Assembly: GCF_003388735.1 (NCBI RefSeq)
Contig: NZ_QUBQ01000001.1
Span: 434,001 to 498,000 of the forward strand
Reading direction: 5' to 3'
Length of the DNA: 64,000 nucleotides
From: Paenibacillus paeoniae
Lineage (GTDB): Bacteria; Bacillota; Bacilli; Paenibacillales; Paenibacillaceae
Under the pieces are notes generated by a model. It did not search any database, was not told where the DNA came from, and was given only the letters and a program-made list of their open reading frames with translations. Within the stretch, counting starts at the first letter, position 1; each line of letters starts with the position of its first letter. Shown here piece by piece: positions 43,964-54,119 of the stretch. The translations under genes and the position numbers were made by a program.

Positions 43964-46333
43964 ATGGGACCTGGCAAATCGAAAGGTCGTCGTCTGCCCT
44001 TGCTTCCGCTTAGAGGGCTTCTCGTGTATCCCAGCATGGTGCTCCACTTGGATGTGGGCAGGGACAAATCGGTTCGCGCGCTGGAGAGGGCGATGGTTGA
44101 GGATCATATGATCCTGCTTTGCTCGCAGTCGGAAGTGAACATTGAAGATCCGACCGAAGAGGATATTTATAAAATTGGGACCATAGCGAAAGTCAGGCAG
44201 ATGCTCAAGCTTCCCAATGGGACGATCCGCGTGCTTGTGGAAGGCGTCGTGCGGGCGGAAGTGCTAAGCTATGTCGAGAACGATCAATTCTATGAAGTGC
44301 TGGCAAAGGAGCTTCCGGAGCAGGAGACAGACGATCCTGAAGTGGGCGCGTTAATGCGGACGGTGCTGAGCCAGTTCGAGCATTATATTTCCTTATCCAA
44401 GAAAGTAACGCCGGAGACGTATGCGGCCGTGTCTGACATTGATGAGCCAGGCAGGCTTGCCGATGTCATTACGAGCCATCTGTCGCTTAAGATCAAGGAT
44501 AAGCAAGATATCCTGGAGACGATCGATGTGGCGGCAAGGCTGGAGCGTCTGCTAGATCTGCTCAACAATGAGCGCGAAGTGCTGGAGCTGGAGCGCCAGA
44601 TCAACCAGCGCGTCAAGAAGCAGATGGAGAAGACGCAGAAGGAATATTATTTGCGAGAGCAAATGAAGGCGATTCAGAAGGAGCTCGGCGACAAGGAAGG
44701 GCGCGCTGGCGAAGCGGAAGAGCTTCGTACGCAGTTGACGGAAGCAGGCGTGCCTGAGAGCGTGATGGAGAAGGTTAACAAAGAGATTGACCGTCTGGAG
44801 AAAATGCCGCCCTCCTCTGCTGAGGGAGGCGTCATCCGCAATTATATCGATTGGCTACTTGCATTGCCGTGGAGCACATTGACCGAAGACGATCTTAGCA
44901 TTGCCAAAGCAGAAGAGATTTTGAACGATGACCACTACGGCCTCGAGAAGCCGAAGGAGCGCGTGTTGGAGTATTTGGCCGTCCAGCAGCTGGTAAAGAA
45001 GCTGAAGGGGCCGATTCTATGCTTTGTAGGGCCTCCTGGTGTCGGCAAGACATCGCTTGCTCGCTCGGTTGCCAAGTCGCTGGGCCGTAAGTTCGTCCGC
45101 ATCTCGCTTGGCGGCGTGAGGGACGAAGCGGAAATCCGTGGACACCGCCGTACATATGTAGGAGCGATGCCTGGCCGCATCATGCAAGGCATGAAGACGG
45201 CGGGCAGTCTTAATCCCGTATTTCTGCTGGATGAAATCGACAAGATGGCATCCGACTTCCGCGGCGATCCTTCTTCGGCCCTGCTGGAGGTGCTCGATCC
45301 GGAGCAGAACAGCACGTTCAGCGACCATTACATCGAGGTGCCATTTGATCTCTCGAACGTCATGTTCGTGACGACAGCCAATGCGCTTCACAATATTCCA
45401 CGTCCGCTGCTGGATCGAATGGAAGTACTCTATATTCCGGGCTATACAGAGATCGAGAAGTATCAGATTGCCGTTCGTTACTTGCTGCCTAAGCAGAAGC
45501 GGGAGCATGGTCTTGCTGAAGAACAGCTTGAAGTGACGGATGAGGCGCTGCAGCTTCTTGTTCGGGAGTATACGAGGGAGTCAGGCGTACGGAATTTGGA
45601 GCAGCAAATTGCGGCAGTATGCCGGAAGGCGGCCAAATATTTTGTATCCGACGAAAATCGGGAATCTGCGGTTCCTCTTACGGTAGATGTCGAACGGATC
45701 AAAGAATGGATCGGTCCGCCCAAATTCAGATACGGCCTTGCCGAAAGCGAGAACCAGATTGGCGCAGTTACGGGTCTGGCTTGGACCGAAGTGGGTGGAG
45801 ATACGCTTGTCATAGAAGTGACGGTGATGCCGGGAAGTGGTAAGCTAACGTTGACAGGGAAACTGGGCGATGTGATGAAGGAATCGGCGCAAGCCGCATT
45901 CAGCTTTACGCGTTCCAAGGCGGAGCAGCTTGGCATCGATTCGCAATTCCATGAGAAAAACGATATTCATATTCACATTCCGGAAGGCGCGATACCGAAG
46001 GATGGTCCCTCTGCCGGCATCACGATTGCAACAGCTCTAATATCGGCGCTTACGAATCGCTATGTCGACAAGGAAGTAGCGATGACGGGCGAGATTACGC
46101 TGAGAGGCCGTGTGCTGCCGATCGGTGGATTAAAAGAGAAATCGCTGGCTGCACATCGTGCTGGCATAAAGAAAATACTGTTGCCCAAAGACAATGAGCG
46201 CGATCTGCGCGATATCCCGGACAGCATACGCAGCGAGCTGACCTTCGTGCCTGTAAGCCATATGGACGAAGTGCTCCAGCATGCTTTGCTGCCGGCGGCA
46301 AATGAAGAGAAAGCAGGGACAACAATTTCATGA
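43964..46333 (+). CDS. lon: ATP-dependent protease Lon (LonA)
   Basis: A 789-residue cytosolic AAA+ protease. It has the N-terminal substrate domain (~1-200), a coiled-coil, the AAA+ module with Walker A GPPGVGKT and the LLDEIDKM Walker B, and a C-terminal protease domain with the catalytic serine in [11 protein letters not shown] and lysine in [22 protein letters not shown] at 43951-43957 selects the ATG at 43964; two earlier ATGs are in frame but precede the ribosome site. It overlaps ysxC by 4 nt. Confidence 0.97.
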   Translation: MGPGKSKGRRLPLLPLRGLLVYPSMVLHLDVGRDKSVRALERAMVEDHMILLCSQSEVNIEDPTEEDIYKIGTIAKVRQMLKLPNGTIRVLVEGVVRAEVLSYVENDQFYEVLAKELPEQETDDPEVGALMRTVLSQFEHYISLSKKVTPETYAAVSDIDEPGRLADVITSHLSLKIKDKQDILETIDVAARLERLLDLLNNEREVLELERQINQRVKKQMEKTQKEYYLREQMKAIQKELGDKEGRAGEAEELRTQLTEAGVPESVMEKVNKEIDRLEKMPPSSAEGGVIRNYIDWLLALPWSTLTEDDLSIAKAEEILNDDHYGLEKPKERVLEYLAVQQLVKKLKGPILCFVGPPGVGKTSLARSVAKSLGRKFVRISLGGVRDEAEIRGHRRTYVGAMPGRIMQGMKTAGSLNPVFLLDEIDKMASDFRGDPSSALLEVLDPEQNSTFSDHYIEVPFDLSNVMFVTTANALHNIPRPLLDRMEVLYIPGYTEIEKYQIAVRYLLPKQKREHGLAEEQLEVTDEALQLLVREYTRESGVRNLEQQIAAVCRKAAKYFVSDENRESAVPLTVDVERIKEWIGPPKFRYGLAESENQIGAVTGLAWTEVGGDTLVIEVTVMPGSGKLTLTGKLGDVMKESAQAAFSFTRSKAEQLGIDSQFHEKNDIHIHIPEGAIPKDGPSAGITIATALISALTNRYVDKEVAMTGEITLRGRVLPIGGLKEKSLAAHRAGIKKILLPKDNERDLRDIPDSIRSELTFVPVSHMDEVLQHALLPAANEEKAGTTIS

Positions 46334-46917
46334 AAATTATGGACGTACAATTTATTATTAGCGCAGTCAGACCGGAGCAATATCCGGAGGATGCCTTGCC
46401 AGAGATTGCTCTGGCGGGGCGTTCCAACGTCGGGAAATCATCTCTGATTAATAAACTTATTATGCGCAAAAACTTGGCAAGAACGAGCTCGCAGCCGGGC
46501 AAGACCCAGCAGCTTAATTACTACCGGGTTAATGACATGATCTATCTGGTCGACTTCCCGGGTTACGGATATGCGAAAGTATCCAAGACGCAGCGTGAAA
46601 AATTTGGTGAAATGATCGAAACCTATCTGCAGGCACGTGAGCCGCATAAGCTGCAGCTGCTGGTAATCGATATTCGCCATGAGCCGTCCAAGGATGATGT
46701 GCTAATGTACAACTGGCTCAAGCATTTTGAGATTCCGACATGCATCGTGGCGACCAAAGCTGACAAAATTCCACGATCGAAGTGGGACAAGCATATCAAG
46801 ATGATCAAAACAACGCTTGAAGCAGATCCCCGCGATTCCATCGTGCTCTTCTCCTCCGAGACAGGGCTTGGCCGCGAGCAACTTTGGGACGTCATTAACG
46901 AAGCGATCGCCACATAA
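46330..46917 (+). CDS. ysxC: Ribosome biogenesis GTPase YsxC/EngB
   Basis: A 195-residue GTPase required for 50S subunit assembly. It has the G1 motif GRSNVGKS, the G3 [10 protein letters not shown] and the G4 TKADK, with conserved FSSETG as G5. Its start overlaps the lon stop (ATGA), giving coupled translation, as in B. subtilis where lonA-ysxC are adjacent. The end of the gene leaves a ~215-nt gap with hairpins before the next gene. Confidence 0.97.
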   Translation: MKIMDVQFIISAVRPEQYPEDALPEIALAGRSNVGKSSLINKLIMRKNLARTSSQPGKTQQLNYYRVNDMIYLVDFPGYGYAKVSKTQREKFGEMIETYLQAREPHKLQLLVIDIRHEPSKDDVLMYNWLKHFEIPTCIVATKADKIPRSKWDKHIKMIKTTLEADPRDSIVLFSSETGLGREQLWDVINEAIAT

Positions 46918-47054
46918 GGCAGAAAGCGCCGCAAGTTCTTCTATAATTTAGAGAATACAGTGCAATTGTTGCGATTCCTTCTGGAATCTTCCGATTTTTC
47001 TTGGAATATGCGCAAATATGAAGACTGGATGGCAGGAATAAAAGCGATAGATCA

Positions 47055-47134
47055 CGTATAATAAACATAAGCAATGCTGAAAAGGCTGCTACTGGCCGAA
47101 GCCGGTGGGGTCTCAAAGAATTGAGGAGATTTTT
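47055..47134 (+). promoter_or_regulatory. -10 element and leader hairpins before the 47135 gene
   Basis: TATAAT lies at about 47058-47063 with no strong -35. Two small hairpins follow: ACTGGC-CGAA-GCCGGT (about 47091-47106) and CTCAA-AGAA-TTGAG near 47112-47125, the second covering the first bases of the TTGAGGAGA ribosome site. It may damp translation, but the stems are short. Confidence 0.3.
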
Positions 47135-47725
47135 ATGGCTAAGCGGCTAGCCACAGAGTATGTAAATGCCAAACTGCAGTTAAATCAAGAAGAAATGACA
47201 AGGTTCATCGCTTTTATGGAGGATCAGCAGCTGCGCATGCAGGTACTGGTACTTGATAACGGCAATCAGGAACTCCTTCTTCACGATATCGCAGGGAGGG
47301 AAGAAGTCCGACTGACTTTCGAGCGCAGGCAAGACTATTACGTTTGCGAGCTTTCTTGCCGTCTTGTAGAGCCTAAGCTGACCAACGCACTTCGCAAAGC
47401 GGTATCCTCTTTCCGAGGCAACGCGATCGTCAATCGCATTTACAGCCATTATACGATGATCTATCACTATAGGAGCGGCACCGTTCAGAAGATTGTGGAA
47501 AGTTCTGAAGCTGGCGAGCGGATTGTGTTTGAACACAAGGATACGCTTGGTCAACTGGAGCGTGTATTCAACAGTCGACTCATCGAACGGGAGATCGGAT
47601 TGGTTCAGGGCGCTGTGAACGAGTTGCTGGATCTGCGCAACCAGACAGCCGATCGCGCCGAAATTGCCACCATTGACCAGAGGCTGACGGAGCTCACGCA
47701 CAAGCTGTTCGTGCTTGAAGCATAG
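47135..47725 (+). CDS. Conserved protein of unknown function
   Basis: A 196-residue cytoplasmic protein, not assigned to a family. The N-terminal two thirds alternate predicted strands (LRMQVLVLDNG, QELLLHDI, YYVCELSCRL) in a small alpha/beta or beta-rich domain with the basic segment RNIVNRIYSHYTMIYHYRSG in between; the last ~50 residues (EREIGLVQGAVNELLDLRNQ, ATIDQRLTELTHKLFVLEA) form amphipathic helices likely to oligomerise. The ATG at 47135 follows TGAGGAGA; an earlier in-frame start is not supported. It is monocistronic, between ysxC and speD, where B. subtilis has no equivalent gene. Confidence 0.8.
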   Translation: MAKRLATEYVNAKLQLNQEEMTRFIAFMEDQQLRMQVLVLDNGNQELLLHDIAGREEVRLTFERRQDYYVCELSCRLVEPKLTNALRKAVSSFRGNAIVNRIYSHYTMIYHYRSGTVQKIVESSEAGERIVFEHKDTLGQLERVFNSRLIEREIGLVQGAVNELLDLRNQTADRAEIATIDQRLTELTHKLFVLEA

Positions 47726-47748
47726 GAGCTGACGGGAATGTCCCAGGT

Positions 47749-47786
47749 GAGAAAGAGGGGCCGGCAAGCCGGCTTCTCTTTTTTTC
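47749..47786 (+). terminator. Rho-independent terminator of the 47135 gene
   Basis: GCCGGC-AA-GCCGGC with outer AGAG/CTCT pairs, followed by seven T residues. Confidence 0.82.
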
Positions 47787-47914
47787 TAAAGGTAGTTTCA
47801 GGACAAGCCAGAGGAACATAAAGTGAAACGTGATCCAATGCGATGGCCTCAAATTGGAGGCTTCGCAAAAAAAACTATTGCATTTCTCGCGGATAGATGT
47901 TATTTTTATTCTCG

Positions 47915-48010
47915 TTGAAAACATTGTTGCTCCACAATATTAGGAACCAGGATTCACTCAGGACATAGTTATGTTGCGAGAGATTAATCCCTCGGGAAGT
48001 GAATGACGTA
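47915..48010 (+). promoter_or_regulatory. Promoter and structured leader of speD
   Basis: TTGAAA (47915-47920), 17-nt spacer and TATTAG (47938-47943). The transcript would begin near 47950, and from 47952 it can fold: ATTCACT (47952-47958) pairs with AGTGAAT (47998-48004) around an inner imperfect palindrome CGAG-A-GAT-TA-ATC-C-CTCG. The leader then runs ~58 nt to the ATG. No match to a known riboswitch was recognised. Confidence 0.45.
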
Positions 48011-48067
48011 GGTCCTAGCGGATGAAATTTTTTAAACATTTTATTCCTAGGAAGGGGGAACCGGAAG

Positions 48068-48466
48068 ATGGAATACTCAACTTTCGGAAGACACGTTGCT
48101 GTTGATGCTTGGGGTGTAGATTTTGAATTGCTGAACAGCGCTGAATTTTTGCAATCTCACATGGTAGAGGCTGCTGAAGCTTGCGGCGCAACGGTATTGT
48201 CGGTACAATCCAAACAATTTGAACCTCAAGGCGCTACGGTACTCGTGCTGCTGTCGGAGAGTCACCTCTCGATTCATACGTACCCTGAGAGAGGCTTTGC
48301 TGCGCTTGACTGCTATACCTGCGGTGAAACTGTTGATCCTCAGCTCGCGATTGATTACATGCTGACGGTGCTTAAGCCAAAGACGACCCACGCGAAGAAG
48401 CTGGTTCGCGGCATGGGCGAGCTGCAAGTCGAAGATCCAAAAATGAAACAAATCGAGCTAGTGTAA
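48068..48466 (+). CDS. speD: S-adenosylmethionine decarboxylase proenzyme
   Basis: A 132-residue short-form decarboxylase that supplies aminopropyl groups for spermidine. It cleaves itself at E64-S65 in LSESHLSIHTYPE to form the pyruvoyl cofactor on S65, and C85 in CYTCGE is the catalytic cysteine. AAGGGGGAA with a second GGAAG before the ATG gives an excellent ribosome site. It is monocistronic, with a structured leader and a terminator. Confidence 0.97.
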   Translation: MEYSTFGRHVAVDAWGVDFELLNSAEFLQSHMVEAAEACGATVLSVQSKQFEPQGATVLVLLSESHLSIHTYPERGFAALDCYTCGETVDPQLAIDYMLTVLKPKTTHAKKLVRGMGELQVEDPKMKQIELV

Positions 48467-48491
48467 GAGCTCATTATTGTATGATACGGGG

Positions 48492-48524
48492 ATAACCATG
48501 GAGCCATTCCATGGTTATTTCTTT
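48492..48524 (+). terminator. Rho-independent terminator of speD
   Basis: ATAACCATGG pairs with CCATGGTTAT, with a 7-nt loop and a TTTCTTT tail. Confidence 0.75.
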
Positions 48525-48598
48525 GTGAAATCAGGGTATACTGTGAATGTATTTTTCAAACATTATTCATAAATGAACCCAATATGAATGTCGAACTA

Positions 48599-48607
48599 TG
48601 CTATACT
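48599..48607 (+). promoter_or_regulatory. Extended -10 of the hem operon promoter
   Basis: TG-C-TATACT lies 54 bp before the hemA ATG, with a poor -35. No PerR-type palindrome was found near it. Confidence 0.5.
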
Positions 48608-48660
48608 ATTCGATAACATCAAGGGATGGACTGGCATTAGAAGGGAGCAGGAGATCGCGC

Positions 48661-50037
48661 ATGCACATTATCGTAGTAGGTCTGAATTATAGGACAGCTC
48701 CTGTAGAAGTGAGGGAGAAGTTTACGTTTGCCGAGCATGAGCTGCCGGCCGCGCTGAAGGGCCTCATGGAAACCAAGAGCATTATGGAATGTGTCATTGT
48801 GGCTACGTGCAATCGTACCGAGATGTATGCCGTAGTGGATCGCCATCATTTGTGCGGTCATTATATCCGAAGTTTTATGGAGAAATGGTTCAATCTGCCT
48901 CGTGCCGATTTCACGAATCATTTATATATGTACGAGGATGGCAAGGCTATTGAGCATCTGTTCCGGGTTACAAGCGGACTGGATTCCATGGTCATTGGCG
49001 AGACTCAAATCTTGGGCCAAGTGAAGAGCGCCTTCTTGCTGGCGCAAGATGAGAAGAAGACGGGCACCATCTTCAACATGCTCTTCAAGCAAGCTGTAAC
49101 GATGGCTAAGCGAGCTCACTCGGAGACGATGATTGGCGAGACAGCCGTATCGGTCAGCTATGCGGCGGTGGAGCTTGGCAAGCAAATTTTCGGCCAATTT
49201 AACAAAAAGACTGTGATGGTGATTGGAGCAGGCGAGACCGGAGAGCTTACAGCAAAACATCTGTATGCGAACGGGGCGGACCGCGTATTGGTCGTGAACC
49301 GTACGTTCGAGCGTGCTGCAGCGTTGGCGGACAAGTTCAACGGCGTTCCTTGTTCCATGGACGAGGCGGTTAAGAAGCTTCATGAAGTAGACATTATAAT
49401 TAGCTCAACAGGATCAAATGGATACGTACTTTTGCGGGATCAGGTGTCTGTTGCCATGCAACGTCGTAAATCTCGGCCGCTCTTCATGATTGATATTGCA
49501 GTGCCTCGGGATCTGGATCCGACAATTGCAGCAGTAGAGAACGTATTTCTTTATGATATCGATGATCTGGAAGGTATTGTACAGAGCAATCTGGAGCAGA
49601 GGCGTCAGGAGGCTGCGAAGATTAAAGTGATGATTGAAGAGGAAATCAAGCTGTTCGATAATTGGTATAAGACGCTCGGCGTCGTGCCGCTTATCCGGGC
49701 CCTGCAGACAAAGTCTGCGGAGATCCATGAGGATACCATGAACAGCCTGTCAAACAAGTTGCCCGATCTGGACGAGCATGAGCTGAAGGTCATTCGCAAG
49801 CTGACCAAAAGCATCGTGAATCAAATGATGCAGGATCCGATTCTTCGTATTAAGGAGATGGCCGGCGAGAAAAAGGCTGATGAAGCGATGAACATGTTCG
49901 TGAAGCTGTTCGCACTTGAGAACGAGCTTGAACAGTCTCGTGAGCAGGAGATGGCTGTGGCCCAGGAGCCTGCGCCTGCTGCTGTACAACCAAAACTCAT
50001 TCATTCCCACGCAGCACCGGCATTTGCACGACCATAA
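48661..50037 (+). CDS. hemA: Glutamyl-tRNA reductase
   Basis: A 458-residue enzyme that reduces glutamyl-tRNA to glutamate-1-semialdehyde, the first committed step of tetrapyrrole synthesis. It has the nucleophile C50 in VATCNRTEMY, the GLDSMVIGETQILGQVK block, NADPH-binding GAGETGELTAKHL and the C-terminal dimerisation helices. The last ~35 residues (QEPAPAAV... to the end) are a low-complexity tail not needed for catalysis. The ATG at 48661 is selected by AGGAG about 7 nt upstream; earlier starts have none. It heads hemA-hemX-dehydrogenase-hemC-cobA/hemD-hemB-hemL. Confidence 0.97.
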   Translation: MHIIVVGLNYRTAPVEVREKFTFAEHELPAALKGLMETKSIMECVIVATCNRTEMYAVVDRHHLCGHYIRSFMEKWFNLPRADFTNHLYMYEDGKAIEHLFRVTSGLDSMVIGETQILGQVKSAFLLAQDEKKTGTIFNMLFKQAVTMAKRAHSETMIGETAVSVSYAAVELGKQIFGQFNKKTVMVIGAGETGELTAKHLYANGADRVLVVNRTFERAAALADKFNGVPCSMDEAVKKLHEVDIIISSTGSNGYVLLRDQVSVAMQRRKSRPLFMIDIAVPRDLDPTIAAVENVFLYDIDDLEGIVQSNLEQRRQEAAKIKVMIEEEIKLFDNWYKTLGVVPLIRALQTKSAEIHEDTMNSLSNKLPDLDEHELKVIRKLTKSIVNQMMQDPILRIKEMAGEKKADEAMNMFVKLFALENELEQSREQEMAVAQEPAPAAVQPKLIHSHAAPAFARP

Positions 50038-50105
50038 CGGGCTCATCACTTTGATATCGAGGTTTTCGCCTGTCATTCCGTGAAAGGCTGTGAAGTGGAG
50101 GAGCT

Positions 50106-50912
50106 ATGGAAACGGCTAACTGGATGTACGACGCGATACTTTATATTTACGCCCTGAGCCTGCTGTTTTACTTTTCCGACTTTATGCATGCAAGTCGGAA
50201 AGCGAAGCGGATAGGCACAGGGCTGCTTGTTTTTGTATGGATATTACAGACTGGCTACTTGATAGCGAAGCTGTACTTGAGTCATCCCGACCAGAACACC
50301 TTCCTATATTGGCTGGCGTTCTCATGGCTGCTCGCCACGGTGTCCCTGGTCATCAGTCGTTTTTTTCATATTGATTATATTGTGTTTTTCGCCAACGTGG
50401 TCAGCTTCGCGGTTCTTGCTCTTAACTTATACAGTGGAATGGGCGGTGGCACGTCCTACGAGCCGTGGCAGGCGACAAGAGAGCTGCTGATTGTTCATAT
50501 CAGCCTCGTATTATGCGCTTATGTCTCGCTTACGATCGGGGCGCTGCTGGCGGGAATGTACCTGTTCCTGCATCACCGGCTCAAGCGCAAGCGATGGTCA
50601 CAAGTCGTACGCAGATATCCCAGTCTGGATACCATCGAGCGCTATGCCGACCGTGCCGTCATCATCGGTGTTCCCCTGCTTGCCATGTCGCTCGCGATTG
50701 CGACCGTGTCACTGATCGTGGAAGGCAGGGCGATGCTGCTGCTGGATTGGAAGGTGCTGACCTCCTTCGCTTCCCTTGTCATGTATATTGCCTACGTGTA
50801 CCAACGGGCCGTGAAAGATCGGCCCGGCCATCAAATGGCCAAGCTTTATATCATTGCCTTTTGTATGCTTCTCTTGAATTTGATGACGAACTCATTTTCT
50901 TCATTCCACTAG
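50106..50912 (+). CDS. hemX: HemX, membrane protein of the CcsA/cytochrome c assembly family
   Basis: A 268-residue protein with eight predicted membrane helices and a WD-poor CcsA-like core (SYEPWQATRELLIVHISLVL). In B. subtilis HemX lowers the amount of glutamyl-tRNA reductase, giving feedback on heme synthesis. GGAGGAG lies immediately before the ATG. It follows hemA by 68 nt in the same operon, as in B. subtilis. Heme binding is presumed from the family fold. Confidence 0.93.
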   Translation: METANWMYDAILYIYALSLLFYFSDFMHASRKAKRIGTGLLVFVWILQTGYLIAKLYLSHPDQNTFLYWLAFSWLLATVSLVISRFFHIDYIVFFANVVSFAVLALNLYSGMGGGTSYEPWQATRELLIVHISLVLCAYVSLTIGALLAGMYLFLHHRLKRKRWSQVVRRYPSLDTIERYADRAVIIGVPLLAMSLAIATVSLIVEGRAMLLLDWKVLTSFASLVMYIAYVYQRAVKDRPGHQMAKLYIIAFCMLLLNLMTNSFSSFH

Positions 50913-50939
50913 CGGCAACAGGAAAGGGAGGGCTCCGGC

Positions 50940-51602
50940 ATGGAAGGCAATACGGCAGGGGGGTTCTACCCCGTAGCATTAAGGTTGTCCGGCAAGCTTT
51001 GCATCATTATTGGCGGAGGCAAGGTGGCCGAGCGCAAGCTTAAAGGGCTTATGGAGTCAGGTGCTGACCGAATTGAATTGATCAGTCCCGTTGTGACGCA
51101 GGGGATTGAGGCTTGGGCCGCTTCCGGCCGCTTCCTCTGGCGGAGCCGTCCTTATGCGCCGGGCGATCTAGAGGGGGCCTGGCTCTTGATAGCGGCGACC
51201 GACGATCGTGCGCTTAATGCCGGTCTTGCGGCTGAGGCGGACAGGCTCGGTATCTTATCCAATATAGCGGACGATTATGAAAGCGGCAGCTTTATTACTC
51301 CAGCCGTCACGCGCAAGGGGCCGTTGCTTATTTCGGTTACCACATCCGGTGCCAGTCCCGCGCTGGCCAAGTCGCTTAATAAAGAGCTGGACGAAAGGTA
51401 CGGGAAGCGTTATGGTGAAGCGGCAGCGAAGCTTGGCGAGCTGCGCAAGCTGATGATGACTAGAGAAGACATTCCTGAGGGAAAAGATGAGCTGCTCCGA
51501 CTGGCGGCGAGGGAAGCGTTTGACGATAGGATAGAAACGATGATCCCGGAGCAATGGCTGGAGAGTTTGATAGCACGAACTAAAGGGAGGGCATGGTCAT
51601 GA
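50940..51602 (+). CDS. Precorrin-2 dehydrogenase (siroheme synthase N-domain)
   Basis: A 220-residue NAD-dependent enzyme that oxidises precorrin-2 to sirohydrochlorin. It shows the GGGKVAERKLKGL Rossmann motif, LLIAATDDRALN and the dimer segment FITPAVTRKGPLLISVTTSGASPALAK, as in the CysG N-terminal half, Met8p and YlnF/SirC. The ferrochelatase residue set of Met8p cannot be judged here. It overlaps hemC by 4 nt and works with the methyltransferase domain of cobA/hemD, so siroheme and heme are made from one operon. No SirB-type chelatase gene is in the window. Confidence 0.93.
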   Translation: MEGNTAGGFYPVALRLSGKLCIIIGGGKVAERKLKGLMESGADRIELISPVVTQGIEAWAASGRFLWRSRPYAPGDLEGAWLLIAATDDRALNAGLAAEADRLGILSNIADDYESGSFITPAVTRKGPLLISVTTSGASPALAKSLNKELDERYGKRYGEAAAKLGELRKLMMTREDIPEGKDELLRLAAREAFDDRIETMIPEQWLESLIARTKGRAWS

Positions 51603-52561
51603 GCAACAACTCGAATGAACAACGTGTAATCGTCGTAGGAACCCGCCAAAGCGCGCTTGCGCTGACCCAGTCAGGCCAAGTGATAGATGAGTTGAAACGC
51701 ATTAGCGAGCAGCAGGGACTCGGCTATACATTTGAAATCCGCAAGATCATAACGAAAGGCGACCGAATTCTGGATGTGACGTTGTCAAAGGTCGGCGGCA
51801 AGGGCTTGTTCGTCAAAGAAATCGAGCAAGCGCTTCTAGATGGGGAAATCGATATCGCTGTACATAGCATGAAAGATATGCCGTTTGAACTGCATGAGGG
51901 CTTAATGAACGGCGCTACACCAAAACGGGTTAATCCGCTGGATTGCCTTGTGACGCGAAACGGCCACGATCTGGATTCGCTGCCGCAAGGAGCGCGTGTC
52001 GGGACAAGCAGCCTGCGCCGTTCAAGCCAACTCAAAAACAGAAGGCCGGATTTGCAGTTGGAATCGATCCGGGGCAATATCGACTCTCGCATGCGCAAGC
52101 TGGAGACGGAGGGTTTCGATGCGGTAGTGCTCGCTGCAGCGGGTCTGACACGTATGGGATGGGAAGATCGCATCTCGGCCCTCATTCCGGAAGATGTCTG
52201 CATACCTGCTGTGGGTCAAGGCGCGCTCGGTATTGAATGCAGAGTGAATGACTCGCAAGTGAGGGAACTGCTTGCTCTTCTGAATGATCGAGAGACGGAC
52301 ATTACGGTTCGAGCGGAGCGCAGCTTCCTCGGTACGCTGAACGGAGGCTGCCAAGTGCCGATCGGGGCTCATGCCACGATCATATCAGAAGAGGCAGACG
52401 GTCCCTTGCTGGAGCTGACGGGCATGGTTGGATCACCTGACGGAGAGACGCTTCTGAAGGAGATCAAACGAGGAAAGGATCCGGAGGAGCTGGGCAAGAA
52501 AGTGGCTGAGTCGCTTATCGCTAGCGGCGCTGACCGCATTCTGGCGGAAATCGGGGGCTAA
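51599..52561 (+). CDS. hemC: Porphobilinogen deaminase (hydroxymethylbilane synthase)
   Basis: A 320-residue enzyme that polymerises four porphobilinogens. It shows VGTRQSALALTQ at the N-terminus, KGLFVKEIEQAL, VHSMKDMP, RRSSQL, RGNIDSR, and the dipyrromethane cofactor cysteine in LNGGCQVPIGA. AGGGAGG is 8 nt before the ATG at 51599, so the in-frame ATG at 51593 is not used. The stop is 4 nt before the next start. Confidence 0.97.
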   Translation: MSNNSNEQRVIVVGTRQSALALTQSGQVIDELKRISEQQGLGYTFEIRKIITKGDRILDVTLSKVGGKGLFVKEIEQALLDGEIDIAVHSMKDMPFELHEGLMNGATPKRVNPLDCLVTRNGHDLDSLPQGARVGTSSLRRSSQLKNRRPDLQLESIRGNIDSRMRKLETEGFDAVVLAAAGLTRMGWEDRISALIPEDVCIPAVGQGALGIECRVNDSQVRELLALLNDRETDITVRAERSFLGTLNGGCQVPIGAHATIISEEADGPLLELTGMVGSPDGETLLKEIKRGKDPEELGKKVAESLIASGADRILAEIGG

Positions 52562-52565
52562 TGCC

Positions 52566-54119
52566 ATGAACAAGGGGAAGGTTTATTTGGTGGGCGCAGG
52601 TCCCGGTGATCCGAAGCTGATCACCGTAAGGGGACTGGAGTGCTTGAAGGATAGCGATGTAGTCGTCTATGACCGTCTCGCTAGTCCCAGATTGCTGAGA
52701 TACGCAAAGCCGGGCGCGGAGATGGTCTATGTCGGCAAACTGCCGGACCGTCATACGATGAAGCAGGAGGAGATTAACCGACTCCTTGTGGATTTGGCGC
52801 TCGCGGGCAAGACGGTTACTCGCCTCAAGGGCGGCGATCCGACCATCTTTGGCCGGGTTGGCGAAGAAGCGGAGCTGCTGCAAGAGAATGGCATCGAATA
52901 TGATATCGTGCCGGGCATTACGTCGGCCATCGCCGTACCGGCTTATGCGGGCATACCGGTGACGCATCGTGATCTGGCCTCCTCCTTGTCCATTGTGACG
53001 GGGCATGAAAGCCCGGATAAGCTTGACCGGTCCATTTATTGGGACAAAGTAACCAATGCGACAGGGACGCTGTTATTTCTAATGGGAGTAGCCAAAATCG
53101 GCTATATTGCGGATCAATTAATCAAGCACGGCAAACCTCCTGGAACGCCTGTCGCCCTAGTCCGTTGGGGAACAAGGGTGGAGCAGGAAACCATTGTCGG
53201 TACGCTTGAGACGATCGAGGCCATTGTGAAGGAAGCGAACTTTCAGCCTCCGGCGGTGATCATCGTAGGCGAGGTTGTCCTTCAGCGGGAGAAGCTGAAG
53301 TGGTACGAGAGCAAGCCTTTGTTTGGAATGAGAGTTATGGTCACCCGGGCAAGGCCGCAAGCGAGCGAGCTTGCGGATGTGATCGAGACGTTGGGCGGGG
53401 AACCTTGCGAGTTTCCTGTCATTGATATACGGGAGCCACAGGACGAGCAAGTCATCGAAGCGATCCGGAGAAGTCTGGATCAAGCCGAGAGCTATCAATG
53501 GCTCATGTTCACAAGCGTGAACGGTGTGGATTATTTCTTCCGTTATTTGCGTCGCTTCGGTATCGATATGAGAAGATTCCATGCTGCCAGAATCGTAGCC
53601 GTAGGGCCCAAAACGGCAGAAGCGCTCGTGGCTAAAGGACTTATCGTAGAGGAGCTTCCCGTTCAGTTCCATGCGGAGTCGCTGCTTGACCGGGTGAGTG
53701 AGTGGCTGAAGGACGGGGACAGGGCACTTCTGCCGCGAGGCGATCTGGCTCGCGAGGTTCTTCCGAGGGAGCTCAGAGCAAGAGGCGTCGAGGCTGTAGA
53801 GATCGACGTATATGAGACGGTGCTTGCCGATACACAGGATGAGCTGGCGCTGGAATGGCTTCGCGAAGGCGGCATTCATATGATAACATTTACGAGTTCG
53901 TCCACCGTGACGAACCTGCTTGAAGTATTGCGGCGCAGAGGCGTCGAGGACCCTGTTCAGTTGCTTAAGGATATACCAATCGCGAGTATAGGGCCGATTA
54001 CAACCAAGACGATCGAAGAGGCTGGACTGCATGCGAGCGTCGAAGCGGAGGCATCAACGCTCGAGAGCTTGCTTGAAGCGATTACTGCATATAACCAGGA
54101 AAGGAGAGGGATAAAATGA
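52566..54119 (+). CDS. cobA-hemD: Fused uroporphyrinogen-III C-methyltransferase and uroporphyrinogen-III synthase
   Basis: A 517-residue bifunctional protein. Residues ~1-245 are SUMT/Cob[40 protein letters not shown] and [19 protein letters not shown]. Residues ~255-510 are the HemD fold with [22 protein letters not shown] and the late [11 protein letters not shown]. It cyclises hydroxymethylbilane to uro'gen III and can then methylate it toward siroheme/cobalamin. This fusion occurs in Clostridia and Paenibacilli, whereas B. subtilis keeps separate genes. It overlaps hemB by 4 nt. Confidence 0.96.
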   Translation: MNKGKVYLVGAGPGDPKLITVRGLECLKDSDVVVYDRLASPRLLRYAKPGAEMVYVGKLPDRHTMKQEEINRLLVDLALAGKTVTRLKGGDPTIFGRVGEEAELLQENGIEYDIVPGITSAIAVPAYAGIPVTHRDLASSLSIVTGHESPDKLDRSIYWDKVTNATGTLLFLMGVAKIGYIADQLIKHGKPPGTPVALVRWGTRVEQETIVGTLETIEAIVKEANFQPPAVIIVGEVVLQREKLKWYESKPLFGMRVMVTRARPQASELADVIETLGGEPCEFPVIDIREPQDEQVIEAIRRSLDQAESYQWLMFTSVNGVDYFFRYLRRFGIDMRRFHAARIVAVGPKTAEALVAKGLIVEELPVQFHAESLLDRVSEWLKDGDRALLPRGDLAREVLPRELRARGVEAVEIDVYETVLADTQDELALEWLREGGIHMITFTSSSTVTNLLEVLRRRGVEDPVQLLKDIPIASIGPITTKTIEEAGLHASVEAEASTLESLLEAITAYNQERRGIK

